DNA of 64,000 nt from Metaphire vulgaris (taxonomy: Eukaryota > Annelida > Clitellata > Crassiclitellata > Megascolecidae). The notes under the pieces were generated by a model. The model saw nothing but the letters and a program-made list of their open reading frames with translations. It did no database searches and had not been told where the DNA came from. Each line of letters opens with the position of its first letter. The first letter of the stretch is position 1. Where the stretch lies: positions 6,763,198 through 6,827,197 of the forward strand of contig CM030865.1 in the NCBI GenBank assembly GCA_018105865.1, written 5' to 3'. Of this stretch, positions 10,644 through 22,477 are shown one piece after another. The translations under genes and the position numbers were made by a program.

Positions 10644-13593
10644 GACAATTTCTATAGCGCAGTAGCAAGGCTGATGCCTACAACAAGAGCACTTACACAC
10701 ACCAATCATATCCAAGTCTAAATAAATAAGTTTTAAATTCCTAGCGAAAAGTCCGGCGGAATGAGTTTTAGTTACAGTTACGTCTGGCAGAGAATCGGAT
10801 TTCCACGTGTGAAAGATCTTTCTCCAAACTTTGCAGTCTTGGACGGAGGAGAGACAAGAAGCCTGACTTGCTTATTGGATCGTAGGTGCGATCGCCACTC
10901 ATTTGACATTGCTTTATGCACTAGTGCGACCAGGTAGTCGGTGCTGTACGGGTCATGTAGCACCCGAAAAGTCAAACAGCAGTGCTTGTATATTATCCGC
11001 TCTGGGACCTGAAGCCAGTGGAGACGGTCTCTCAGTAGTGGTGTGATGTGGTCAGTCTAGCGGCAACCAAAGACGATCAGTGCAGCGAGGTTTAGAACGG
11101 ACTGCAGGCGACTCATTTTAGTGTCCAGGAGACCCAGTAGCACACTATTGCAGTAGTCTAACCTTGCCAGCACAAAGGCTCGGACCAGTTGGACTACTGC
11201 AGTAACTGGTAGGTAGCAACGGACCATTCTGACTCTCCGCAGTTGTTAATGACATCGACGAATCAGGTAATTTATATGGGCATCGAATGACAGAGTCTCA
11301 TCCAAGTGTGCCCCAAAAGCCGTAGGCTATCAGAGGGAACGATGGTCACAAATACCTGAAGACTAGCATATGCGGGTTATATTCGTGTGCGGCTTATGCT
11401 GGAACGTTGGAACATAATTCATAATTTTCAGCGGGTTATACACGTATGCGGGTTATATACGTGTGCGGGTAATAATCGTACAAATATGGTACCTACATAT
11501 ACATGGTGGCACAAAAAAAACGGACTAGTCACATTTAGGTTCAGCTTTTAATATAACATTGAATGAACTGTAAAATTTCAGGATTTTCTTAATGCGTTAG
11601 AAATTTCAGTCAAAGTGATGTTCAATATGTCCTCCGTTTGCTGCGAAAGCCAATGATAATCGCTTGCGAAACTGTCCAGTAGCTCGGTTGGTAGTGTTCT
11701 GGCTAGCATGCTGTCGGAACGTCTTTCAAGTGTTCAATATCGCGAATTCTCTGCCTGTAGACAAGCTGTTGAAGCACTCCTCAAACTGAGTAGTGTACGG
11801 GATTCAAATCCGGACTGTTCGGCAGCCAATTTTCTGGTTCGATGAAGTCTGGAACGTGAGCAGTGAGAAAGGCAACGGTTTTTCACCATGGCGATAAAAG
11901 ACGTAGAATACTTAGCGCCATAGAATATTTAAGGTCATTTTCATTTTATGTAGCTCTCTCATTTTTCTCTGTAATTTCTGTCTAACGATAGTTTTAAAGG
12001 TTTTAAAGTGATAACTACTTTGATTATTCAAGCGATGCAATTTGGAAAATTAATAGTCCACTTTTTTCACCACCCTGTATATTTGCATATTTACTATTTC
12101 AGCACTACTGAAAAGTGAAATATAATCTATTTCATGACTTTGTAGAATGATTACTTCAATTGTATCAGAAATTAAATTGGATTTAGTTTAATATTTATAA
12201 TTCGCATATTATTGTCAACTTAGGCAAATATAAAGTGGAAATGTTTGACCGTCAACGCAACGAATATGTGCCTACTTTACCTGGACTTGGAATGCATGTT
12301 GATATCCGAGATCCCGAAGAGAAAACAGTTTTATCCAGGGTTGGTTGAAATCAATTGCATTTACACTCTTGGGAGCTTATTATATAATGGTTGCAAGACT
12401 ATTGCTCATAGAATGATTGCTCATAGGACAATTGGTTAATGCACTTTGATCACATGGAAGATCGCTATAGAAGTTCAATGATGATGATAATTTATTTTCC
12501 TGCAGTTGTTATAATGTTAGTACCGTACATCACTGGTGTTATTGTGCTGTATTCAAATAGCTCATTGTGAGTAACTGCATAAATATTTTTAATAGTATTA
12601 TTAGTATTAATGCTATTATTGTTACAATTGTGATGAATATACAGACGTATGCAACTGAAGGTCGTTTCACATTTACATCGCATATTGCTGGAGAGCACAT
12701 CATCTGTATTTACTCTAATTCATCGGCTTGGTTTGGGGGTAATCAGCTGGTGAGAGTTTACCTTTTTTATTGCTGAATTGATTGTAGGTTTATCTTAGGT
12801 TTATTTGAACAAGTGAGGTTGACTAGGACTGAGCCTAGAAAGATTTGGACAAAGATTAGGATCAACCCTTCAAGGACAAGGACTTTAATAGAAGTTATTC
12901 AGGGACAGCAAATAATTATTGACAATATGCATTCAAATGAGTCAATTATCAGTAATAACTTGACAAACTTGAACTAAACTCTAATGCCAACCTCAATCAG
13001 TGATCTTGTTTGATCATTGTAGCCCAATTTCACTGTTTGCATTAAAAATAGATGAGCATTTACAGCAGCTGATCAGCCATGTGGTCATGATGAGCCAGTG
13101 TAGGAGGCAGGACGCACTCTAGGCACTGTTTGTACTCTCGAGTCCATAGTACCTGTAGGCAAGATGGACTCTAAGTACAGCTTCCACAAACACAATAGTA
13201 GGAGGCAGCATAGACTCTAGAAGAATTTCATACTATAGAGTCCTAGTTAGGCTACCTGTAGGCAAGGTGGACTCTAAATTGCAAGCAGATTAAATTGAGG
13301 CTATACTCTAGAATCTACATAGCAAACAGGTATTATGGACTCTATAGTAATGATTATTATTAGTATTAGTATTATTATTATTATTATTACTACTACTACT
13401 AATAATAATAATAATAATAATCTATCACTACTACACCATACTTTAGAATTTACATGGCCAACATGTATTATGGACTCTAAAGCAGTGTGGCATGGGGTCA
13501 GATAGGGGAATTCTCCTCCCAGTCTTAGATTCCCCCATCCCCAAGAAAAAATTTGCATTTCAGTGTGTAATGCAATGACAGTAATTTCTGATT

Positions 13594-13659
<66 letters not shown>

Positions 13660-16600
13660 GTAGCAGTAGCAGTAGCAGATAATAATAAATTTCTCACCAC
13701 ATTCCAGCTGAACTGCCATAAACCCCTCCCACGGCTGAGGAGTTAGGTAGTTAGTTATAGGCTGATTATATAGTGCTATTGTCCTAGCGGGCTAGATTCA
13801 AGAGTGCTTTACATTGCATTAAAGGAGTGTCTGAACAAGTGCATTTTGAGTCTCTTAGTGAATGTTTCAAAGTTGGTTGCATTGGTAACACTGTCTGGTA
13901 ACGCATTCCAGAGAGCCGGGTTCCCTCAAGTAATGGAACGCTCCCTTAGTTTGGCTGTTCTTGAGGGAGGAGGCACCGTCAGTCGGACCCGACTGGAGGA
14001 GCGGAGCCGAAAGTGACCTTTGGTGGATGGAGGCTTACGAAGAAGCACCGATATAACGGGCCATAGAGTGCTCTAAATGTGAACCAGCACCTCTTGCAGA
14101 TTACCCACTCTGGAGAGTTTATACAATGCTGCCCTACATTAGCAATTACTATTATTATAATTACTGCTACTACTACTATTACTGCTGCTATTACTACAAA
14201 TGTTGATATAAAACTGACATTTTTTTACAATATTATCTTTTTTTCAAACAGTAATTGACTACAGTACGTGGTTATCTGGTACCCTAGAGTACTTTGCACC
14301 TAGGTATGATATACCCTAGAGTATTTTGTACCTAGGTAAGATGTACTTTGCAGTACATTGTACCTAGGTATGATGTACTCTACAGTGCGTTTTACCTAGA
14401 TATGATGTACTCTGCAGTACATTGTGCCTGGAGTACCGTATTTTCGCGTTTACTGCCCGCGGGCTATGCATTTTTTTACAAACAAAAATGCCAGGTGTGG
14501 GCAATGCAGAGGTGCAGGCAATCTGAATCAAATTCTACAGAAATTGTGTCAACAGACTGCAGCACTTTCCACTGCATCTCATCATTCCCTTTCCACCATT
14601 TCCTTTCCCCTACTCCCAGTTACCCCGGACACAGAAATTCGGGCCTTTGTTCTCAGAGAACACCACCAAGGTATCAGCTTATCTGATGCCAGCTGTATCA
14701 AGTTACGTTGATTGCCGCAGCCGTCAGGAATGTATGCAGCTACCCACAGCCCTGTACCAGCATGACCCAGTGGCATAGCATGGGTTGGCACTGCCGGGGG
14801 CGAAAGAGCCGCGTGAGGACCAAGACAAGCTTATCAAGTATAACTTTATAAATAGCCATCATTTTGTCATAAAATTATAGTAAATGTCTAAATTAGAGGA
14901 GTTGAAACCCAAATAAAATTGAGAAAGAGAGAATTGAAATGATAGAGAATATTAGCAATTAAACAGATCAATCAAGGGCCATTTAGTAAACATTGCTCTA
15001 TATGCTTGTCTTATTAAACAGAATCAGATGTTGATTCACTGCATTGATGAGTGTTGTCTAAAACTAAGAGCTTTACTCTGTGTTAATTGACTTTGTAGCG
15101 TGTTCATCTGAGCATTCATGTTGGGGAGCATGCAAATGACTATCAAGAAATTGCCACAAAAGACAAATTGAATGAACTTCAGCTCAGAATCCGTCAGCTT
15201 CTTGATCAGGTTGAGCAGATCACAAAAGAACAGAATTATCAGAGAGTAAGTGATTTAAGGTTAATGATTATGAATGACTTGCTGTGACTTATGTCAGTTA
15301 GGTTAGATTAGGTTAAAAAGTCAATTTATATAGCACAAAAACATGAACAAAAGGGCCAAAGGCTAGAGCGCTTTACACTAAAACGAGGTCTCGAAGAAAT
15401 GCGTTTTAAGTTTCCTTGCGAACGAATTTGATTACACATTTTGTTTCATCAATTTTTAAATCTGTCAATCAGGCACTAGCTGTTAAACGATACAAAATCA
15501 ATGAATGCATCAACAATTTAAATAATAGTTAAGTAAACAATAAGTGTGTCACTAATTGCATGATTGGTAATGCGGCTGATGGTATCACTAATCACTAGAA
15601 AGTACAGAAATTCCAAGGAAACAGGCAAATTCCGTAGCTTGGCTCAGAATTCCACAGCCTGCAGAAAGCTGTGGTCCCTAATGATAACTTTATTAGAATT
15701 GCTGAATCATAGTTTTTTGATAAAATTATATCACTGGATGTTAATGTATCAAGTGTATAAAGATACACTTGTTGTCATGTCATTGTATTTGTGAGCTCTC
15801 AAATAAACTGTTGAATGTATTTTCCTTTTACTGCTTGTTGATTGTTGGCAGTCTATGTATACGATCAATTAATCATGGCTGAGGCACATTTTCCAGAGTG
15901 TAAATAAATAAGTAAACACGAAATTTCTATAGCACTGTCCGAAAGCTTGGCACAGTGCACCCGCTTATTCATGCACGAGCACTCAATCTGGGCAAAATCT
16001 ACAGTCCATAATCTGTAGTCCATGGTGGTCAAGGTAATAGATCCAGGTAGGCAGTATTCATTATAGACATCAATTTCAGTTGGTTCTTTTGTGATCCTTT
16101 TACCCAAGAAGATAGAATGACTCTGCACAAAGCCAATGCTCTACTCATTGAGTCAGTGATGAGTCATCCAAGCAGAAAACTGCTTGCATTTTTAGCTTTA
16201 CTCAATAGAAAGGAAATCTCAAGTTTTATTGTTCTATTTTTCTCATAGGTATGATTGAAGGTAATTATTATTTACGCCTATGCTTGCTATTTGCTGGAAG
16301 TGAGCATTAGAGTTGCATCAGGAGCTGTGTGTGTCGATGTGTGTGCATGTGTGTGTGTGTGTGTGTGTGTGTGCACATTCGCACAAGCTTTGACATTGTA
16401 TTCTACTTAAAAAATTAGAAAGGATAAAGGTCACTGTTGCACACTTGCTACTTTAATCACATGTAGCAGAATGTTAAGTTAGTTGTTCTCTTTTGTAAGA
16501 GCTCGAGTCACAATTTCATGGTTCAGTATTCAATAAGTCTCAATGGTTCTCAGTTCTTGAACATTTTTGTTTTATCTGACTTTGAGCAGAATCACATTTT

Positions 16601-17336
16601 CACACTAAGTATCAGAGTACTGTATTGACTTGTGAGTGCAAAAGTGTTCAGATCTGGCCATTATACAGATAGGCTTCAAAATGTTGTCTAAGCCATTTTA
16701 AGCCAGCATCCTGAATGTCTTTACCAATATCACTGAGGTGCTGATAAAGGTAAAGGTAGGTCCCATACTCGAGTCCAAGCGTTGGGTTCCGGCGCTTATC
16801 TCCAGTCTAGGCAATCAGCGACGTAGGTGGTATAAGCCATTAATCTGGGGTAGGTTGCCATTACTTTCCCCAGACCCACGTTTTACCTCACAGCTTAACG
16901 CTGCTCCTCAGTTTACCACTGCCCTCTAGCAGGTAAGGCTGAGTCAACCTTAGGGCTCCTGCAGGAATCGAACCCACGACCTTCTGCTCCATCGTCCAGC
17001 ATTGTTACCACTCTGCTAATTTCCCGCCCTGAGGAGCTGATAGGTTTGTGAATATTTTTCGAGATTGTCTTGAAGTTAATTGATTTGAAGTTGCATACTG
17101 GATCAAAGTATACTTATATTTTTCTTTGTGTTGAAACCTAGTGATTTGGTTTAATGAAGTTCCTGATGCTTTTTGTATTTTATTAGATTCGTGAAGAGCG
17201 GTTTCGTGAAACAAGTGAGAGTACTAACCAGCGTGTTCTGTGGTGGGCAATTGCCCAAACTGTTGTTCTTCTTGTTACTGGCCTTTGGCAGATGAGGCAT
17301 CTGAAGCGATTCTTTGAGGCAAAGAAACTTGTTTAA
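7146..17336 (+). CDS. p24 family cargo receptor (TMED9/TMED4 type), five exons, complete
   Basis: Exons 7146-7302, 12224-12339, 12645-12749, 15099-15245 and 17187-17336 join in frame with GT-AG sites to 224 codons, close to the ~230 of vertebrate TMED4/TMED9. p24 proteins are type I membrane proteins that cycle between ER and Golgi and sort cargo into COPII and COPI vesicles. A signal peptide (residues 1-28) precedes the mature start [12 protein letters not shown]. The GOLD domain follows, with its disulfide pair at about C40 and C112 ([13 protein letters not shown]). Exon 4 gives the coiled-coil region ([20 protein letters not shown]). Exon 5 gives the membrane span (about 192-211) and the cytosolic tail [13 protein letters not shown], carrying the FF pair for COPII and a KKxx-type COPI signal. 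Intron 1 (4.9 kb) hosts a hAT element, LINE pieces and a Tc1 relic. An upstream Met in another frame (7091) lacks the signal peptide and was not used. Confidence 0.93.
7611..8391. mobile_element. hAT-type non-autonomous element with perfect 8-bp duplication
   Basis: Inserted in intron 1 of the TMED gene. The left terminus CAGTGGCGGCCGGTG is matched by the inverted right terminus CACCGGCCGCCACTG. The 8 bases ttatcaag flank both sides (7603-7610 and 8392-8399). A CAGTGGCG-type terminus plus 8-bp duplication is characteristic of the hAT superfamily. The longest internal frame (7888-8229) does not resemble a transposase. Confidence 0.9.
8460..8690 (+). mobile_element. CR1/L2-like LINE 3' end with (TTAC)n tail
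   Basis: Closely matches the 3' end at 49960-50145: GTAACAACCTAGCCTCACTG, then GCTTTCCAAGGCGCTATAGA and a TTAC-repeat tail. This defines an interspersed family with a microsatellite 3' tail, as in CR1/L2-type LINEs. It is 5'-truncated and non-coding, inside intron 1 of the TMED gene. Confidence 0.65.
8691..9225. other. intronic stretch without recognised content
   Basis: Part of TMED intron 1. It holds a weak 102-codon minus-strand frame (8677-8985) with no family resemblance and short ATGATG/ACAATG runs near 9040-9075. Nothing else is supportable. Confidence 0.4.
9226..10060 (-). mobile_element. RTE-like LINE ORF2 C-terminal relic
   Basis: On the minus strand this is the region after reverse transcriptase, in broken frames: an [23 protein letters not shown] stretch, [13 protein letters not shown] and the ILEGHVRGR ending. 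The plus-strand frame at 9316-9714 is its shadow. It belongs to the same family as the relic at 62590-64000, judged by shared motifs. The left end is the 3' end of the LINE. At the right it is cut by the Tc1 relic. Confidence 0.65.
10073..10592 (+). pseudogene. Tc1-like transposase relic
   Basis: One plus-strand frame runs open from about 10073 to 10495. It has the N-terminal helix-turn-helix end, the GRPR linker motif ([15 protein letters not shown]) and the start of the DDE domain ([18 protein letters not shown]). After a frameshift near 10490 the next frame continues with [17 protein letters not shown], then homology stops at a TTATTA repeat, so the C-terminal catalytic part is missing. 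The conserved aspartate in the LFSDES motif reads alanine (LFSAES). Inactive. Confidence 0.85.
10605..11310 (-). mobile_element. CR1-like LINE 3' fragment with (TAA)n tail
   Basis: Minus-strand LINE copy. Its 3' tail is the (TTA)n tract on the plus strand at 10605-10642, followed by the AATTTCTATAGCGC 3'-UTR word. The pol C-terminus has [19 protein letters not shown] (10778-10975), matching the plus-strand copy at 41226-41800. Codons upstream to about 11260 look like the pre-terminal region but are heavily decayed. 5'-truncated. Confidence 0.7.
11311..12223. other. end of TMED intron 1
   Basis: Contains a cluster of GCGGGTTATA-type words at 11365-11475 (see findings), then sequence with no recognised content up to the exon 2 acceptor at 12222-12223. 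Confidence 0.4.
13330..13690. repeat. ATT and TAG trinucleotide microsatellites
   Basis: (ATT)n/(ACT)n tract at 13348-13421 and (TAG)n at 13594-13650 running into (CAGTAG)n. Long minus-strand frames over them encode only poly-Tyr/Ile and are artefacts. They lie in intron 3 of the TMED gene, after tracts rich in GGACTCTA words at 13130-13500. Confidence 0.85.
13741..14110. repeat. interspersed repeat, probable LINE-derived
   Basis: Begins with a TATATAGTGCTATTG word and AAGAGTGCTTTACA, wording shared with 15330-15420 (TATATAGCACAAAAA, AGCGCTTTACA). This repeated wording marks an interspersed family, but I cannot assign a clade. It is intronic in the TMED gene. A second copy at about 15310-15430 lies just after TMED exon 4. 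Confidence 0.4.
16740..17035 (-). mobile_element. tRNA-derived SINE-like element
   Basis: On the minus strand the head reads TAGCAGAGTGGTAACAATGC, an RNA polymerase III A-box-like start. About 35 bases on comes GGTTCGATTCC, a B-box match. The spacing fits a tRNA-derived promoter. The body continues to about 16740. It sits in TMED intron 4, 150 bases before exon 5. Confidence 0.6.
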
Positions 17337-17857
17337 TGTTCTCCGTTAAAAGAAGCAACTTCTGTAAGATTCAACTGACATTTCAGTGAATGACTTAGTT
17401 CATATTCTCCTTTGTTTCCCATTTTACCGCACATTGACCTCTGTACAACCGATAGAGAACAATGTCTTATCGTATTAATTGGTCATTATCCGCTGTTCAT
17501 TGCAAGATTAAGGCTTTTGTTGAAGGTCTTTGAATTGACTTGTTCATTTAAGGTTATTTCTTATTTGAGACTGATATAGCAGTTAAAGAGTTGTTGTGAT
17601 TATGGTTTATGTATTTTTACTGTCATCAATAGTCCTTACTTTCTTCTTAGAAGGATTAACAGTGCTATTTTTGCATGTGTGTGTGTGTGCATTTGTTGTC
17701 CCAGATGGTCTTGTTTTGTAACTTGAGGTTTTCTGTCGTTGCCTAGATCAAGTCTTCGCAACATAAACTACAGCTTCTCTCTTCCAACCACCTTCACCAC
17801 TTCATCAACATGCTCCTATATACCAAATCCCTACTCTTCTGCACCCAATGTTATACC
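17337..17857. other. TMED 3' flank
   Basis: Presumed 3' untranslated region and flank of the TMED gene. I see no single clear polyadenylation signal in the first 200 bases and no other feature. Confidence 0.35.
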
Positions 17858-18799
17858 CAGGGTGCGATTTGTGACCCGGAGCAGTGGGGGGAACATTAGG
17901 GGGAACATGGCGAGCAGTGGGGGAACATGACGAGCAGTGGGGGGAACATGGGAAATGCATGGTTTAATGCACATTACTTTGCTCTAATTTTTAATATTAT
18001 TTTTATAAATTGTCATACACACCATTTATTTCAACCGTAAATGTAATAGGGCATGCACAAATTGCAACAATTGAAAATCTGCAACTAAATTTAAGCAACT
18101 ATCATTTAACATTAATACAAAGTTGCCATGACAGGAATTGACGCAGATGTCTTGTCAATTTTGTTACCAGTTGGTGCATCTGAGGCAGCATGTCGCCCAT
18201 TGCATGCCTGTTTTTCAACATCACTGGCAGAATTGAAGAGCGTTGGTTGTTGCCCATTAACCTTCATGAAAACAAGAGAACATTGAGTTGGTTCCTAACT
18301 GATGTTTCATTTATATTCATGCACGAAAACCCCGCTCACAATCAGCTGAGGAGATAGGCGGAATTTGAATTCTACTGAGTACTGAAGCAAGCACATTGCT
18401 GATTACTTTCACATTGTTCTTGTACTGTTGGAACTGATCCAAGACTTTGCACAGTTCTGCTAGTTAAATTATTGCTCTATAACCAAATAATGATCTGTCA
18501 ATTTTATTGTTTTGCCATGACGATGTAGAAATGGTTTAATCAGCAACACAGATAAATCTTTCAAGGATTAAGATAAATTTCTCTCCAGTTACCATCGAAC
18601 ATTGTGTTTAATTTTTTTACTCATGCTCGGCTCGAATTGCCGAATAATTTCTCCCTCTGCTGACGGTGAATGCGTTTTCCTGTCACAGTAGTGGGGAAGA
18701 TTGACTTCCCTGGCTGGAACGTCAGTAGCCACCTCAGTGGGGGATGTAGTTGGGCAGTGAAGATGAAAATTCCCTCTTCCTCCTTCAAATCGCACCCTA
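17858..18799. mobile_element. inverted-repeat DNA element (hAT-like)
   Basis: The left terminus CAGGGTGCGATTTG is mirrored by CAAATCGCACCCTA at the right end. Flanks gttatacc and gttttacg match in six of eight bases, a decayed 8-bp duplication. Just inside the left end is a short tandem array of GAGCAGTGGGGGGAACAT units (17879-17950). No transposase frame. Non-autonomous. Confidence 0.65.
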
Positions 18800-19282
18800 G
18801 TTTTACGCAGTGGCGTTCCTAATGGAAGCCAAAGGGTGCGGTCTGCCGCGGACCCTAAGCTTGAACTGCTATTGAGACCCAGTTCTGACAATGTTGCAGT
18901 CTTTTATCAATCAGGTAAGCGATATCATTTTCGGACAGATTTTCCCACAGTGCAGTACCAGTAAGTTGCATGGGCTCCACTGCGGGGTCTACAGCGATTG
19001 GTGGCAAATATAGCAATGTGATGGTGTTGCAGTTGTATCGGGCCATTCATGTGGTGGCGATGCAGTTTCAGGCGGCATTACAGTTGTTATATCAGGCAGT
19101 GGCGATGCAGTTGCTGTTACTGTTGTGAAAAAGCCATCCAGTTGTGGAAAATTACTATTCTACGTTCAAATGACAAATGCTTACGTTTTTTCTCTTTTCA
19201 TTGCCACTTTCAAAAGAACACCATGTCATGTTGGCAACACTCGAATACACTGACTAACTCTGACTTGCCTGTGGCTGTGTGT

Positions 19283-19284
<2 letters not shown>

Positions 19285-19313
<29 letters not shown>
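19285..19313. repeat. (GT)n microsatellite
   Basis: Pure GT dinucleotide run just left of the inverted-repeat element at 19326. Similar GT/CA runs occur at 16340-16372 and 20305-20343. No coding content. Confidence 0.9.
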
Positions 19314-19325
19314 CATACCGGTAGT

Positions 19326-19826
19326 CAGTGTGGTTTCAGTTATTTATTATTTTTCAGTTATAGTTAAAGTTATTGAAATTATTTTCCAGTTATAGTTACA
19401 GTTAAAGTTATTGTAATTTTTCTGTTACAGTTCAGTTATAGTTAATTATTTTTCAGTTATTTTTAGTTAATCACCATTGAACGCATTAATGAAATTTTGA
19501 TGCTTTTTCTTAATAATCAATAACTCTATTCTCTCTAATTGATTGAAAAATCTACTTATATGTCCATATTTTCACATGCATGTCCATCAAAACATGACAT
19601 AAATAATTTAGGAAGATCAAGAGTTTCAATGTGTTTAATTGAAGATCTTTTTGTGTGGTGTTTGACTTCTTAAGTTTGTCATTTTTCAGTTATTTTAACT
19701 ATTTCAGCTACTTATTTTTCAGTTACAGTTACAGTTATTGGTATTTTTAAGTTATTGTTACAGTTAACTGATTTGTTATTTTTCAGTTAACTGATATTTC
19801 AGTTACAGTTAACTTAAACCACACTG
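19326..19826. mobile_element. inverted-repeat element built of TTTCAGTTATAGTTA-like repeats
   Basis: Starts CAGTGTGGTTTCAGTTA and ends TAACTTAAACCACACTG, a 17-bp inverted terminus with one mismatch. Both flanking arms are degenerate tandem copies of a ~15 bp TTCAGTTATAGTTA unit. A unique core lies at about 19460-19670. Flanks ccggtagt and tgagtagt match in five of eight bases. A related fragment is at 60410-60530. Non-coding, hAT-like by termini only. Confidence 0.6.
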
Positions 19827-20306
19827 TGAGTAGTCTGCGTACTGGCCTACACGCCCTACAGCGCACAGCCAGCAAGGATTGTGACTGTGTGAAACTGAAA
19901 GGCAAACAGCCAATCAGTAACACACAGCACTGAATATGTATCTTCTGTGTGTGGATTGGTTGACAACATGTTACACTCATTGCTGGCTAAGCCTGTGTGC
20001 TGTGACCTGTGAACAGGCCGATGTCCTTCAAAACCATGTCATAATATAAGTAATACTAAATTCTCATTTAGGCAGTGTTTTAACTAACTGCTTTAGTAAT
20101 ACGCTCACACACACATTCAATACAACGATGCGGTATTTTGTTTGAATATTTTGTATTTGTTACTGGCTAGCCTGGCTTGACTTAGATGTCTGTTTAACCT
20201 TTACAAAGATATTAATTTTTTTAGCCTGAAGACCGGAAGCCCTGGACCTGCAGAGACCCTAAACTACAGCTTACGTTGCTTTCATGTGTAATCCGCCTCT
20301 GACACA

Positions 20307-20348
<42 letters not shown>

Positions 20349-22477
20349 GATGTTTGGCCTATTAATGGGCTGCAATGATAATATGATAATGCAGACCATT
20401 AGCCTAGACTGTATGTAATTATGTATGAAGCAATGATTTTCCTGGAACTGTAATGTTGAGATTGTATAATTTGCTTGTACCTTTGTGTTTTTGGGTTTCA
20501 TCTTTTATGGATTGTATACTGTTTTTACTTATATTCACAGTCTCAACAAAAATTTATTATTTTATTAAATATATCTGCAAACACATTTGTCCACATCAAC
20601 TTCATTGATTCTGATCAATAGTTTCATTAGGTAATAAATAAAATTGACCACACAATAATGATGTTGCCATCACCTAATTTTCAGAAACACTAAACCAAAC
20701 AAATCCTCTGTGTCATCATCATTAGCTGAAAGTTCCTGGTATCAATGTCTGGCTATAAGTTAAATCAAATTATAAGGCTGTGCGTGACATATATAGGTGG
20801 AAAAAGCTCTTCTTATAAATAAGGATATGTCAATTTTAACAATTTCACTTACAGAAAAAGCAGTTCTTGCAGGCTCAGGGCAGAACAATTGGGTCCCACC
20901 GTTTTTAAGTCCCACACAGGTTTTGAAAAAGAAAAGTATTTGATTCCAGTTATGCCTTGGCACACAAATTTATAGCCCTAATTGTCATGTACCCCTTACT
21001 GGGGCAGAGCAGTTGGCATATAAATATATGGACTAGAAGGAGCAGAAGAGTGCAAAGATCTATCAATTCCTAAAGCCTTTGAAAAGAAAGCTAGACAAGG
21101 ACTAGAGTGGAATTTATTCTCGATGAAATAAGCATTTGACTTTTTTGATTTAGTGGAATAAGCATTGATACTGATCTAAATACTCATATTTTTCAGAAGG
21201 AGGATGTAAAGGACAAGCATGTTTAATAAAGTGAACTCTTCTACTCATAATTGGTATGGGACCTAAACATCCGGGACCCAAACAGTTGGACCCAATTGTC
21301 ATGTACCATTGCAGGTTATATAAGTGTTGAATATAGAAATTAGATAAAGCTGCTAATATATTTATAAATATAGTAATACTAAATTCTCATTTAGACAGTG
21401 TTTTAACTACCGGTAGCTGCTTTAGTACTTGACAAACTTTGCTTGCTGCTGCTGACTCACCAACTTTAGGTTTGTGCATAATCAGCAAAGTTCTCAGTAG
21501 TTTTATGATGTAGTGATATGTTGCAAAACAGTCCAATGCATAGAAAAACAGAAGTAAAATTCTAATATGCACTAAAGCAGACATATTTTGCCAGAAAGTT
21601 AAATGTCCCACTAATTACTGGGCTTTAATGATAATGCATTAATTATCAAACCATTAACATAGTCATGAGGGGACAAAGGTTGTAAGATTCATGCAAAACT
21701 TATTAGAAAATGCTATCAGCTAGGGTGATTGCTCATATGCTGCAATATAGTCTGCAAATATGCTACAAATCTAAAGATTTGGATCTAATATTAACCTAAT
21801 TTTTGTTGCCTGTGACTCTGCCTTAGATCCAGGCTATTCCAGTGCATCCACATAGACTGACATATATGTTCTTGGATTTGATAATGGAGGATTACAATCC
21901 AACTGAGCGACCATCGACTGATGCCAAGTGCATTAGTAAATGGCGCTATAGAAGTTCTTCAGTTAGTTACTCAACAGACCACATTAATGCCCAATTTGAA
22001 TATCAGAGGTGTGTAATCTTTGCTTTAGCATAGCTGACACTACCAAATGAGCTGTTGAGACACTCTAATTAAGAATAATGCATTATCTATGTACAGTATA
22101 TATCTGAGTTACAATGACACTGTAAAATTGGTAAACTTTGTCAATCAGAAATATGATGATGATCATTATGATCATGATGAACAATCTACAGTTAATATAT
22201 AGCATTGCTAAGTAATATTTTAGCAAAAGACAATGATTTCAGAATTTCAGTTGCTTAAGATTTTTGAGCACTAACAAACTACCAGTAAATTTGTTTTGTT
22301 AGCTATTTGTTTTTCATTTTGTCCAACAGATGATCAAGTTATAGTTACCAAACTCCTTGTTGGCTGATATTTTGAAGTTGCAAATATTTGATTCTTGAGA
22401 GTCCTGGAAATGTGCTTGAATTTCATTTTCAGTAGAATACAGTGTCAATGTAGATGTCTCGTTCGTTTGTACAGTGC
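19827..22477. other. intergenic stretch between the two convergent genes
   Basis: Contains (CA)n at 20305-20343 and a short 3'-end-like LINE word (AATGGCGCTATAGAAGTTC) near 21938. A sentence-like repeat (AGTAATACTAAATTCTCATTTAG) occurs at 20049 and again at 21370, so an interspersed repeat is present but not delimited. No exon seen. Confidence 0.4.

Noticed and set aside
14774..14830. Another CAGTGGCATAGC-type hAT terminus
   Set aside because: The matching right end could not be found, so it is not delimited. Probably a fragment.
18808..20297. Possible large hAT element starting CAGTGGCGTTCC and ending near CCGCCTCTG
   Set aside because: The termini match poorly beyond eight bases and the flanks gttttacg and acacactc show no duplication.
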